Below, in pieces: positions 1-11,900 of a stretch of 64,000 nt of DNA. This stretch comes from Antedon mediterranea. Its lineage: Eukaryota; Echinodermata; Crinoidea; Comatulida; Antedonidae. Under the pieces are notes generated by a model. That model searched no databases and was not told the origin of the DNA. It worked only from the letters and a program-made list of their open reading frames with translations. Positions within the stretch are counted from its first letter, which is position 1, and each line of letters begins with the position of its first letter. Position numbers and translations under genes: made by a program. The stretch is from contig NC_092676.1 in NCBI RefSeq assembly GCF_964355755.1, forward strand, positions 18,954,288 to 19,018,287. The letters are read 5' to 3'.

Positions 1-121
1 CGCCAATGTTATATCTTATGTGTCTTTATTGCATCTTTCATTGTGTGTACATACAGATTACTAACCATGTGGTTATAGTGTATCGATCTACCTTAACCCA
101 TAATGCCTTGCTTTCCCTTAG

Positions 122-193
122 TCTCCCAATCCAGACACTACAGCTGCCACCAACGTCTTTCCAGTGCCTTTAAAATTTGAAGTCAAGTTTTAA
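122..193 (+). CDS. Possible terminal exon of a gene lying to the left
   Basis: A pyrimidine-rich tract ending CCCTTAG precedes an open frame that starts SPNPDTT, ends PLKFEVKF and stops at TAA 191-193 (23 residues). The other two frames also stop close by, so the frame choice rests only on the acceptor and a sensible composition. No family is recognised. It could equally be chance sequence inside the intron of the minus-strand helicase gene that should cover this region. Confidence 0.22.
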   Translation, partial: SPNPDTTAATNVFPVPLKFEVKF

Positions 194-549
194 TACTCCT
201 TTTATATCGCCTAACAGACTCCAGAGCTGAGTAAGTATACACACTGTGGTGTCAACGCCGGCATTTCGTATGGTGTGCGCTCCGCAGTGTGTGTTGGCTC
301 TGGAGTTTTCTAGGCGATGGGAAAGGAGAATAGTAATAACATATAGTCACAATCATCAGATTCAGTGGTGTATCTACCAAACCCAGTCGATCCCAATGAC
401 ATCATCACAACGTCATCGTCAACGTGTCATTATCATCATCATTTGCATCACATAACAATCATACTTATTGTTGTAAATTTATATAGGCCTATTGTAGGCT
501 ATATTATTATTATATTGTGATTGTTTTAAGATTACGTTATTGGGCCTAC

Positions 550-2342
550 CTGTTGGAAGAAATATGACCGCATTACGTCTTTCCATAGCCTGACCAAATA
601 GTTCCCTTTGATAAGTTCTTGGTGTAGTTGACGTCAACTTATTCACATACAAACTGCCGTTAAAGTTTATCTTTATCGGTCGTAACAGTTGCCGTTTTGG
701 TGCATTAATTAAGCCGTGATCAAAAATATTTTTTTTATGTTTTTGCCCCTCAACATGTGTGTTATAATGACTTTTTGACGAAAAACATAACACTCTGCAT
801 GGTTGGCAACCTTTTCTGAGGTCATAGTCAGAATCAAGAGATGAACTTCTGTACGATAGGGGTGTTTGTATATGGTGTTTGTTCTTATAATGTTGATTTG
901 CCGGTATCGGACCACTAAAGTGGACATCACACAAAGAACAAAAAGTTGCATCACAACCTTCCATTCCATTGGCTGGTTCATTGGGACTAACAGACTCTAG
1001 CCATTGTTCTTCCAGTTGACGGTGTTTGATGCTTTCGATGTGGGCCTGGAGAGGAATATTCCCACTCATGTTCTTATTACAAGCCACACAGTGAAAAACA
1101 CCGCCTTTTGCTTTAATAGGGTTTTCAAAAAACACATCTTCATTGGATGATTCGTCGGATGATGGATCAGATTCCTCAGTTGTAACGGTTTCTTCCGCTG
1201 ATTCGTAGGATGATTTGTCATATGTCCCACTAGCACACAATAACTTTGGATGTTTTCTAGGCCTAGTGGTGTTAATAAGGTCTGAATCATCCCTGTATCT
1301 AAGATTGAACGTACGTGAAAGAGGAACCATCTTTGTAATTCTAAATTTGGTTGTCTTAAGATCTTCTGTCACTCTGTAAAAATAGCATTAATAATGCACA
1401 TACAGACACTATATTTCTGTACAATATACGTTGTTCACAACTCTCCCCCTCCCCCCGCCTCTCTATCTCTTTGTTATTGGCAAAGAGAGCCCGTGAAATT
1501 GTCTTTAAATGAGGTTATAATATCCCAAAATTAGACATTTTAAGGCCAATCTATCCAATCAAATTTAAAAGAAGCTAATTTCGCTTGATTCTGGTGGTGT
1601 GGCTGTCACAATTTTCCAAAAAAAGTGACGGGTGGGGAACAGTCCCTTTTTTGGTGGGGGAGGGATGGGGGCGGATCAATGATCAGTGTCCTCAAATATA
1701 ATCGTGTTTGGTCTCATTTGAAAGTAAATTTAATTTTAAACACTGGAAACTGATTGCTATGGCAAGGCAATAAAACAAAAATGTCGACTGAATATATATA
1801 GGCCTACTTTTTTTAAAGGTAAAAATATAAAGCTAGGGCCTACCGGTTTTTCCTGGAGGTGAAAAGTGTCTGGTAAAGGCGACAACGACGTCTTTTGGGT
1901 TGGGATTGCAACCGTAGTCTTGAAATGGTTGTAAGCGTACATGATTTCCTACCCATTCTTGGTTCCTTTGAAAACCTCTATGATTTCAAAGAAACAAATT
2001 ACTAATTTCTCAAAACAATTAAACCGTCACAAACAATCAAATTAAGGAACTTTGTTCTAAAGGTCATTTATAGAAGAAAGAAACGAAGGATGTTAAAATG
2101 AAGTTATGAACTATAAATTTCTTTAAAAAATTATTTCTTTAAATGAAAATGTGAATTAAATGAAATACAGCAAAAACAAAATTAATGTAAACTTTTGTTT
2201 TGTTAACCAGCAAAAATAAAGAGCTTGACAATTATTCTCTTAATCCTCAAACAAATGGCATTACCTTTATAAATTGAAGCTAGGATCGCATTTTCATTAT
2301 GCCTATCTCTTTGTTTGGCTTGTGATGACTTCTTCAATAGGC
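550..2342 (-). CDS. Zinc-finger / Dicer-RIG-I-type helicase gene, partial (three exons read)
   Basis: Three consecutive minus-strand exons are read: 2342-2265 (25 codons), 1975-1844 (43 codons) and 1371-550 (273 codons). All junctions are phase 1, and the last two acceptors use the second AG of an AGAG. The large exon encodes three zinc fingers of the U1/JAZ (zf-met) kind, with CxxC, about 12 residues, H and then x4-5 H (cores CVACNKN, CSLCDVH, CQPC..GQKHKK). Fingers of this kind often bind double-stranded RNA. After about 50 residues comes TYQRELFGQAMERRNAVIFL and then PTG, the start of helicase motif I, cut exactly by a donor so that the next exon should supply SGKT. YQ-EL-A and LPTG are typical of Dicer, RIG-I-like and FANCM helicases; I infer an RNA-sensing or RNA-processing role. 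The rest lies beyond the left edge. The start codon was not found. The large exon is secure; the two small upstream exons rest on phase continuity and are moderate calls. Confidence 0.6.
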
Positions 2343-2689
2343 CTATACAAAACAGGAAATATCATAGGAACGTATAACATTAATCGCAACACACGACAGC
2401 ACACAATATGATTCTCTCTGTTAATTTTGTCCGGCCTGTATTCTGAGTTCCCTAAACTTTAGATAGATGATCTCTCATAAATAATCCAGACTTTTCTAAT
2501 TCGAAATAAAACAAGTAGCTTTCTGTTATATTTTTTCGAATTTCAACTTTGAAAACGACAAATGTGAATCAAATCCAAAATACAGAGAAACAGAAACCTG
2601 GAAAAACCATTACTCATGTATTAAATTAAATTAAGGTAATGAATTATTCATGATTTCTGCCCACGTTCGTCCTGGAAAAAAAAATTACG

Positions 2690-2945
2690 CGTTCGGGCGG
2701 AGGCCACTAAATAGTTAACTATAAACAGTAATACCGCCCTCTTGTATTATGTGAATGAATTTCTTTCAATTCCATGGATGATGCCTAGCCTGCCTCTCCT
2801 GCCCTGCTGCTGCCATTGAAAGTTTCCAAACCTCTCGCGCCGAGCAGCAGTCATTTGTATGTTGAAATAAAATATTTGAAAGGGCGGAACTTGATAAACG
2901 GGAATATTTCAATTTGAATGTGATGAACTAAGTCACAGATACACA
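2690..2945 (+). promoter_or_regulatory. Probable DNAJC5 promoter / 5' UTR, possibly bidirectional
   Basis: Two GGGCGG boxes (2695-2700 and 2882-2887) and a CTCGCGCCGAG block (2833-2842, E2F-like) lie in the 250 bases before the DNAJC5 start codon, in a locally GC-richer patch. The minus-strand helicase gene begins on the other side, so the region may serve both. No TATA box is placed convincingly and no start site can be read. Confidence 0.35.
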
Positions 2946-5900
2946 ATGAATCCTGAAAATCAACCACATGGTCATGGGGGAAAAGATACCCGGTCTATGA
3001 GGTGAGTCCGATGTATTCGTTTAGGCTAGCTAGGCTAGGCCTGGCCCTAGGCTAGGTAGGCCTAGGCCTAGGGCCTAGGCTAATTAATATAATAATAAGG
3101 TCTAGGCCTACAGTATCTCCCCTCGCTACCTACTGTACCTTCCTAGGCTTTGGCTAGGATGGTAGACAGACAATCGATAGCGTGTACAGTTCAGTAGTGT
3201 ATAGTTTGTAAATCCGTTACATTGTAGGCCTAGGCCCTAGGCCTAGTTAGTAGTTTATAATTAGTTCACAGCATACTGTCGCACAGGGGGTGGGGGGACA
3301 GACGATCGGGACCACGGACGATCGAGCCCACATTTTGCGGTCCCGATCGTCTTGTGTGTTGGGACCGATCGTGGAGGTATAATACCTCCATGGACCGATC
3401 GTCTTACCAGTTGTTCCCGATCGTACAGTATTTTTAGAACCACGTTGGGCCCGATCGTCTTACCAGTTGGTCCTGATCGTCTTAGTGTTGGGCCCGATAG
3501 TCTAGTTGTTCCCGATCGTACAGTATTTTCAGAACCACGTTGGGCCCGATCGTCTTACCAGTTGGTCCTGATCGTCTTAGTATTGGGCCCGATAGTCTAG
3601 TTGTTCCCGATCGTACAGTATTTTTAGAACCACGTTGGGCCCGATCGTCTTACCAGTTGGTCCTGATCGTCTTAGCATTGGGCCCGATAGTCTAGTTGTT
3701 CCCGATCGTACAGTATTTTCAGAACCATGTTGGGCCCGATCGTCTTACCAGTTGGTCCTGATCGTCTTAGCATTGGGCCCGATAGTCTAGTTGTTCCCGT
3801 TCGTACAGTATTTTCAGAACCACGTTGGGCCCGATCGTCTTACCAGTTGGTCCTGATCGTATTAGCGTTGGGCCCGATAGTCTTTTGCGTTACAGTATAT
3901 AAAATAATATTCCACATTTCATTCCTAGTGCTTAGTGTCAACGTGCTTTTCTTGCGTAAATTAAGATTTTAATTAAAAACATTAATTAGATTCATTCATA
4001 ATTTTCTCCTAATTAACACTACTGGTTTTAAGAATTTCTTACCAAATACTCTCGATTTATGAATTGATAGTTAGTAATTGATTTTGATCGTTATTATTGT
4101 ATTGTATTTGGCCCAAAGAAAAAGGTTAAAAATGTTGAAGAATTTAAAGTATATTGTAATGGTAAGGAACTATCACGGAAGCATTCTGTTAAATACTTAG
4201 GATGTTATATGGATGAAGATCTTTGTGGTAAAACCATGGTAGAAAACGTACTTGCAAAAATGTATGCACGACTTAAATATTTGTATCGACAAAGTTGTTA
4301 TCTTAATAGATCAAATCGTAAACTTTTAAGCAAACGCCCTCATACTTTGTCACTTTGATTATGCGTGTTGTGCAGCAGGCCCGTATGCAGCATTTATAAT
4401 GGGGGGGTGCGAGCGAAGCGAGCAACAATGGCTGGGGGCCAGGGGGCCGCCAAGGGCCCCCGGTCAGGGTCCAGGGGCCGAAGGCCCTGGAAAAATTTGC
4501 GTTATTTGACGTTCTAAAGACTGATGTAAGACTCTCTGTTGTGGCTTGGGCTAGTTCAACGATGGACACCAGCTTTCATGATGAGGCCAACTCAGCAGGG
4601 GTGGCGCCAGGATCTTCCCGACGCGGGGGCTACATTCCCCGACGAGGGGGCTATGCGAGCGAAGCGAGCATTACTAGGCTGAGGGCCAGGGGCCGCCAAG
4701 GGCCCCCGGTGGGGGTCCAGGGGGCGAAGCCCCCGGAAGCAACGCGTTCTAGCGTCATTTGAGGTCTTTTTAATCAGATTTAGGGTAGCCATTTTTTCCA
4801 TTTTTTATAATGCATAAATAAAATACTGCGTGCAAAAAAACGATGCGCGATGACGGTTTCAATCCATATTTTTCAATTTAAAAAATAAAAGTTCAAAGAA
4901 AATTTTGAAAAATAGAGTTGAAGGTCCCGGAAATTGGACTTATTATACTTCAAAACATGAAAAAAAAATATAAGTCCCTATCATGGGTTGTGACTGAGCT
5001 AAGAAATGTTTGAAAAATAGAGATGTTAGGTCCCGGAAAATGTACTTCTTGTTCTTCGAAATATGACCAGCTTTATTGTTGGGGCTGAGCTAAGAAAATG
5101 TTTAAAACTAGAGCTGCAGGTCTTCAAAAAATTGCATTTTATACTTTGGAAACATCAGGCCTAGAGGCTTAAAAAAACGCAAGCGTAGACCTTTTTCAGT
5201 CGGGGAAAAAAGTTTATTCCTCCCAGGTGTATGCATGCGTACCATCTGGACTTCCGAGTGGCGAGAAATTCATGACATACAGGATATTGAAAATGTAATA
5301 ACTATAGCTATAATGTTGGCTAAGCGAAAATGGCATGTTTTTTTGTTTAGTAATGGATACAAAATTTATTTTAGGTGCCCCACGGTACAGAAGGTTACTT
5401 GTAAATTAAAAAATTGGTGAACAAACGAACAATTAACATAATTCGTTTTTGCTGTAGTATAGCGTACGTCGACGCCGTACACGACGTAACCGTCGGTAAA
5501 CTTCGCCTGGAAAATAACACATTACACATTTTGGTCCCTGGATGAAACTTGATATCACGCGTCTCGACCCAACGTTGAACGATTCGTACAAAGGGATACC
5601 GCCAGACAAGTGCGTACCTAGCTATTGTTTAGTAGTAAGTTAGATCGCTGGCAATAATGAATGCATATAAAGTGCATAATATCACTCTGACGTACTCTCG
5701 TGGTCAATGAAACGTCGCGGTTTTCTAGGCGCTGAAGCTAGCTACGAAGTGAACGCGAACGCTTTTTACTGTATATTATATTCCCCGACAAAAAGTACAC
5801 GTGTTCCCTGACGTTAAGTTGTCTGTATTTCTCCAGCAAACACTTTACCGCGTACCGCGTACATGAAGCGATAAAGCCTGGTTTCCATAAAATCGCTACA

Positions 5901-8900
5901 CCGTTTCCATTGAAATCGCTACACGCGCAGATGTCACCGACGCGCATCGGGGAGGTCTCCCCATTCATCGCAGACAAATCGGCAAAGTTCAACCATGTTC
6001 AACTTTGCCGATTTTGTCGGCGATGAGTCGTATACGCGTGTACCAAAGAATATTTAGCGCTCGCGTACTAGATCCCCGATAAATTCTAGCATTTCCATAG
6101 AATCGCTACGCTCTGTCGGCGACAGCAGTCGGCGACACGGTGTAGCGATTTTATGGAAACCAGGCTTAAGCTATTGCTTGTCGTCACATGATCGACTGCG
6201 CATGTTTTACATCGAGTTTGTAGTCAGTTCAGATTCCGTAATTTAATTACCGGTATTTTTTCATTTTATATTAGCATATTTTTGTTTGTATACCATTGAT
6301 AATGTAAATTTTGTATATATATAATGATATTGTCTTTAGTTAAACAAGACAAGAAAAAATACCAACCGAGGAAATAGTGGACCTTTTGGGACTTGGGGGG
6401 GTGCGTCTGCACCCAACGCACCCCCCCTGGATACGGGCCTGTGCAGGGTATTCTGGACTAACCAGTTACTTTAAAGGAAAACTTTAATTTACTCAAAATA
6501 AAGTTGCCAGATTTATTTGTAACTAGGATAATAGGTCCCATATTGGTAAGGAAGAACTTAAATCTATTGGTCAAAAACTTAATATTGAAAGTCGGGTTAA
6601 ACATTTAAAACTAAACCATGTTCACAAAATATTCATCAACAACCAAGCCATTCCATCCATGTACACACACTTCTCCAAGACATCCACCATCCAAAATATC
6701 ACAAGAAGAAGCTCTCACACATTCTTCTTCTACACAGCAGCACAACAATGGAACCTATTACCACACATTTTAAAATCCATTTTTAACAAGACAGATTTTA
6801 AATTTAAAGTAAAGGAATATAGCAACGTCTTATGAATGAATAAATGACAGATGTATTTTAACTTTACTGTAAAGACTTTAAAGAATGACTTGAAATATTA
6901 TTTTAATAATCAATTTTATACAGTATGCTTTTATATTCTATGTTTTATTGTTTTACTGGTTTAATATTTTATTGTTTGTATATAATGGACCCCAATGGAA
7001 ATAAGCTTTTTGTGTTATCCATGGAAGACCGTATGTTTTAATTGTTCTTGTTGTCCAATTGTAATGTATATTTGTGTACTTCCGAATAAATCAAATCAAA
7101 GTATGTATTCCCATATTTAATTTTTGCTCTAGCGTGATATAACTTGACTTCTCTCTCGCGACAAAATTAATAGCACATGCATGAAACCTTATCCGTAATA
7201 CATATTTTCATCTTTTTCTGAATCGAATAAACTATTTTAAAAAATTTTCCGAGAATGTTTTGGGCCCGATCGTCTCTGGTCTCGATCGACTTCACCCTTG
7301 ATGGGCACGATCGTGTCTGGGCCCGATCGTCCGTGGTCCCGATCGTCTGATGACCTGTTGCACATACAGTACATATACTGTACCGAGTGGATAAAGTGAA
7401 ATATTAAGGTGTTTACACAGTAACTACCTGTGTAGCAGCAGTCAGGGGCATGATTGATGTGCTTTTATTTTATTTATTTTATTTTATTTTTTTTGCTACC
7501 AAAAATATACCATTAAACAGGCCTTTTTTGAATGGTTAAGTATTACTAACAAGAATAACTAGATTTGGTTTTCCTCACAACAAACACGACATGCACGTAC
7601 TGTACGTTAGAAAATGCGCACAGAAAATCATTTTAATGTTGATAAAACTATAATTAAAATATTTTATAATTCTTTTACATAGTGTAGTATACAGTATTTA
7701 TTACGTTTGTGAAAGAACAGCTTTAATTTATTTTATGGCGAACAATTATACTTGCTTGATACTTGCTTGATGAATCCAATTCATTTTCGTGGACCCGATC
7801 GTATTTTTAGAATGAGCCCGAACTAATTATGTTGGGCCCGAACGTCCATACAGTTGGGCCCTAACGTCCACACGCATCGGTACCACATTGTCTTTGAATG
7901 GGCCCGATCATCTGACAATCAGACTACTGTAGGATAACTTGGTGAGTTAAAAATACTTCACAAATATACATTTTAATTTTTGAAATATTCATACAAATAA
8001 TGATTTTTTTGATCGGCTGGTTGGTGTATGGGGGTTGTGAGTTTCATTCTATGCTTGACGACTTTAAACAATTTTTTGTCTTTTTTGTTGTTTTTTTTTT
8101 TCTTGTTACCATTTTGATTTTCTTTAGGTAAGGTAAGGCTGGCTTTACTCAACATTTTCCTATAGGGATGTATCTTACCTTCAGCCCCTAATTAGAGTGT
8201 AAGAAAGTGTACGTGTGTGGCGTGTGTATGTATAGTATAGTATGAAAACGCATTGGATGCATTCTAAGCGAAAACACTACAGTACAATTACTGTACGCTG
8301 ATGAGAAGGTCGGACCTCTGAACCAGCCCTTCTATCTATCTAAATATACTGTACTAAGTATAAAAAAAAAAACATCCCTCGAGGCTCTACAAAAGAAACA
8401 GTGAGTAAAAGAGGATTGGGGAGTATATTAAAAAAAGTGTTTTGAAACCGGACTCAAACAATGTTGGAATCTGAGCATTCAGAATGGCTTAAAGTTTACA
8501 CATACAGTAACAGTACTGTACAGTTCCGCAAATGTGTACACATTTTAGGCAATACAGTAGATGTACACTACTGTATATTTTTATTAGATGGGCTTATGAT
8601 ATATTGTACACATAGGATGTATATGTATTGGTTTTATCAAAGAAGACGTGTTTAACAGTACTGTACCACCCAATGATTTTATATAGCCAAGGGCTACATC
8701 TTAAAGAACAATATTTTGAACACATTTACGGCCGCCATCTTGTTGGTTCCCCCTCATATTGGAATCACTTTTCAGTCTGGAGTACGCCCTCTAGCCTTCG
8801 GCTTTACCTCACTGGTACCACCCCAAACTGATGCCAATGAAGTGGCAGTATCGGTTACAGCTCTCATTAATTCACTTAAAATAAAGTCCTTACTACCCAA

Positions 8901-11900
8901 TAACTAAATTAAAAGTTTCTGTACAAAATAATGAAATCATCATACAGTAATAACCAACATATTTCAAATAATTTCAATTAAAACCTTCTGCCTTTAAAAC
9001 ACTATTGAAAAATCAGCCATAAGGGCTTTAACCCATTTTTTGGGACCCGGTGATATTCTTTGTACTGAAGTGGTTACCAAGAGTATAATATAAAAAATAA
9101 AAATTCATACTCGTAAATAATTTGATAAAATGTTGATTTTTATAACATATATTCATGTGACCTTGAGATCACTGGTCACATGACATTTACTGATGATATT
9201 AATTTGGTATAAATTATTATTGGCTAAAAACTAAGATTTTCTCTTGCATGACAAAAACCATCAAACAGTGGCTGAATAGCTAATGTACTCCTCATGAATA
9301 ATCAATGAGATAATTTTATATGTGTCAAAGGTCACTAAGAAATTACTTGTATTATTGATTGTTGTATTGCAAAGTCACGCTTCAGTGAACATAATTTGAT
9401 CATGACGGATGAAGACGTGCATAATTAGATGAGAGTAGTCATCGTATGTAAAGCTTCCAGCTTATTTTGCCGGCTTTTAAATAGCGTCTTCCTCCCGTAA
9501 TAATAATAATCAGGCGTGTATTTTGTCTGGAGTCTGTCACCTCTAACTCTGGATTTTAGTGAAGATGACGAAGGATGATAAGGTTCCGTTGGTTGGTAAC
9601 AAAGAAGGGTGGGTTTATTTGCTTGTTTGTTCCGTAGGCGGTTAAGATATATTAGTGAGTTGATTGCTTTTTTGCTGTAGTACTCTAATGGATAGTGATT
9701 CATACAGATTTTAATTACACTGACGAACGTTCTGACATTGAATATTATATTAGTATTTTTAGTAACATCTGGAAACTTACTGCCCAATATACTGTTAGGC
9801 CTACAGTACAATTGTTAAAACAAAAGGTACTATAGCCTACTAGAAGCTACCGGCTACTTACTAATTAACAGCAGTTACAGTAGATTGGTTTATAAGTGGT
9901 AGGCCTATACATTATTGTTTTCAGTATGTTAATTGTTTCAATTCTTTTCACTGTATTACGACAAAAATCAATGATGAAACATTGGGTGCAAGATCACTAT
10001 ACAACATAAAAGTAAAAAATAACAAATTAGTTGTACAGTAATTTTTGTCGTTACAAATGAATAAATACATGTATACAAATGACTAATATTACTGTAACAA
10101 TAGCATAGCACTTTGTTGCTATTATCGTATGTTTTTTGTTTAATTTGGCTGATAGTAAATATAATTATTCTGTGTAGTTGGCAATAAGTTGATCACCAGT
10201 ACTAATAATGTCAATGTTGTCAAATTTATATAGTGCTTTTAGAAATCAGCAGATTGCCCAAAGTGCTTTTAATAAATATTTTCACTGTCAGCTGTTAAAT
10301 AAATATATCTACTGTCAGTGCCAATGATAAATTTTACAGCTGTATTTATTTGAATATAAATGCCCTGCTTTGTAAACTCCCCCTCGAATAAATGCACCTC
10401 CTCCACCCACCCCCATATGACATCTTTCGGAATAAATTCCCCCATCACCTGCATTTGTATATAAAATAACACATTTCTATTGAAAGTAGAATTTATTAAC
10501 TTCCAAGCATTTTAATGTATTTGATTACTTCTTGTGTTGTATTTTCCATTGGTACTACTTCTGGTCCTTATAACCGTGATACTAGACCACATATGGTGGC
10601 TATTGACTGTATACAGTTAGCACTGACAAACACTGCATGTTGATGCTCAAAACACTCATGCATGCCACTATCGTATACATTTTTTTATACAGTATAATCA
10701 TAAAATGTATGCAAATTGATATAATTATGTTTACATACTATATAAAATAGTTTAGTAATCCTAAAATAGAAGAGTTGGATATCTTACCTTATTTACAGTA
10801 TACCTCATGATATTCTAAATACAAGATTGTGTTTCTCTCAAAAAACAATGTTTAATTTATTACATGTTTGTGCCAACTGACGTATTATTTGATCTTTGAA
10901 ACACACCTCAATTTGCTTTTTGTTATTTGTAAAGTAATAAAACTAAATTTGCACATAAACAGAATGAATAAAGGGTAGATAAAAATCTTTGATTAAGTAT
11001 TAATTATTGTTATCACAAAATAAAATCATATTTTTTCTACCTGAAAAACATGATCAATCTTTCCCGATGGGGGACCAATTCTTCTGACAGGGCGCCCTTC
11101 CATCACAAGGAGGGGAGAGGAGGGTGTTTGATCTGCCTGTGAATAAAAGGGAACCTCTTTAAAGCAATAGGGTTGGTGAAATTCAGTCCAAAATACGCAG
11201 AATTTTTTCCAAAATACGTCAAGTTGAGGGCGCTATTCATTTTCCAAAATACGCGATTTGTCCAAAATACGTCAACTTGAGGGCGTTAGTAATTTTCCAA
11301 AATACGTCAACTTGAGGCCACTATTAATTTTCTATTATCCGCTATCAGTCCAAAATACACAGAATTTTTCCAAAATACGTCAACTTGAGGGCGCTATACT
11401 AAATACAAAATACGCGAGTCTTTCCAAAATACGTCAACTTGAGTTATCCAACTTAAAACAACTTTTGTAGCGCTATTAATTTTCTACAATAAGAAAGTTA
11501 TCCGACATACCCTCCAACTTGAAGGCACAGTTTTCCAAAATACGCAAATTTTCCCAAAAAATATTCGAACCTTCAAAACGCGAGGCTGTTTTAAAAATTA
11601 CTATAAAGGATTGCATCTTCAACATTGAAAAGATGAACCATTTTGGTAAGTTTTAAGTTCAGTTTGTATCATATTAGATAATAGTTCTTGTAGTACGGTA
11701 GTCCATTGGCAATATATCAATATTTGTTGTATGTTAGGATCTTCTGCTTGATATGCAGATGTGCTAACCATTAGACCACTGGCGCTTTCATGGTATAGTT
11801 CAAAGCCGATCTGATAGCGACTCTTTATATTCTCGGCGTGGTCCGGCGGAAAAGCACTAGTCCCTTAATTGTATGCACGCGCACCAGAGATCAAATTGAT

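Larger units (their letters stand above)
4085..7100 (+). pseudogene. Non-LTR retrotransposon (CR1/L2-like) reverse transcriptase relic, split by an insertion
   Basis: The part at about 4085-4375 encodes the C-terminal end of a LINE reverse transcriptase ([27 protein letters not shown], and after one frameshift near 4332, [13 protein letters not shown]). The frame resumes after the insertion at 6442 with GYSGLTSYF, a stop, then [30 protein letters not shown] and [14 protein letters not shown], and ends near 6837. A 3' tail follows, ending AATAAATCAAATCAAA at about 7100, like many CR1/L2-type elements. The frameshift, stop, 5' truncation and insertion make it dead. It lies in DNAJC5 intron 1. 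Confidence 0.8.

Noticed and set aside
8729-8741. YY1-consensus GCCGCCATCTTG as an internal DNAJC5 promoter
   Set aside because: A single motif with no start codon, exon or GC-rich context around it; kept only as a note.
9425-9811. 128-codon minus-strand frame in DNAJC5 intron 1
   Set aside because: No conserved motif, no splice context, and low-complexity SSSS and YYYY runs; treated as chance.
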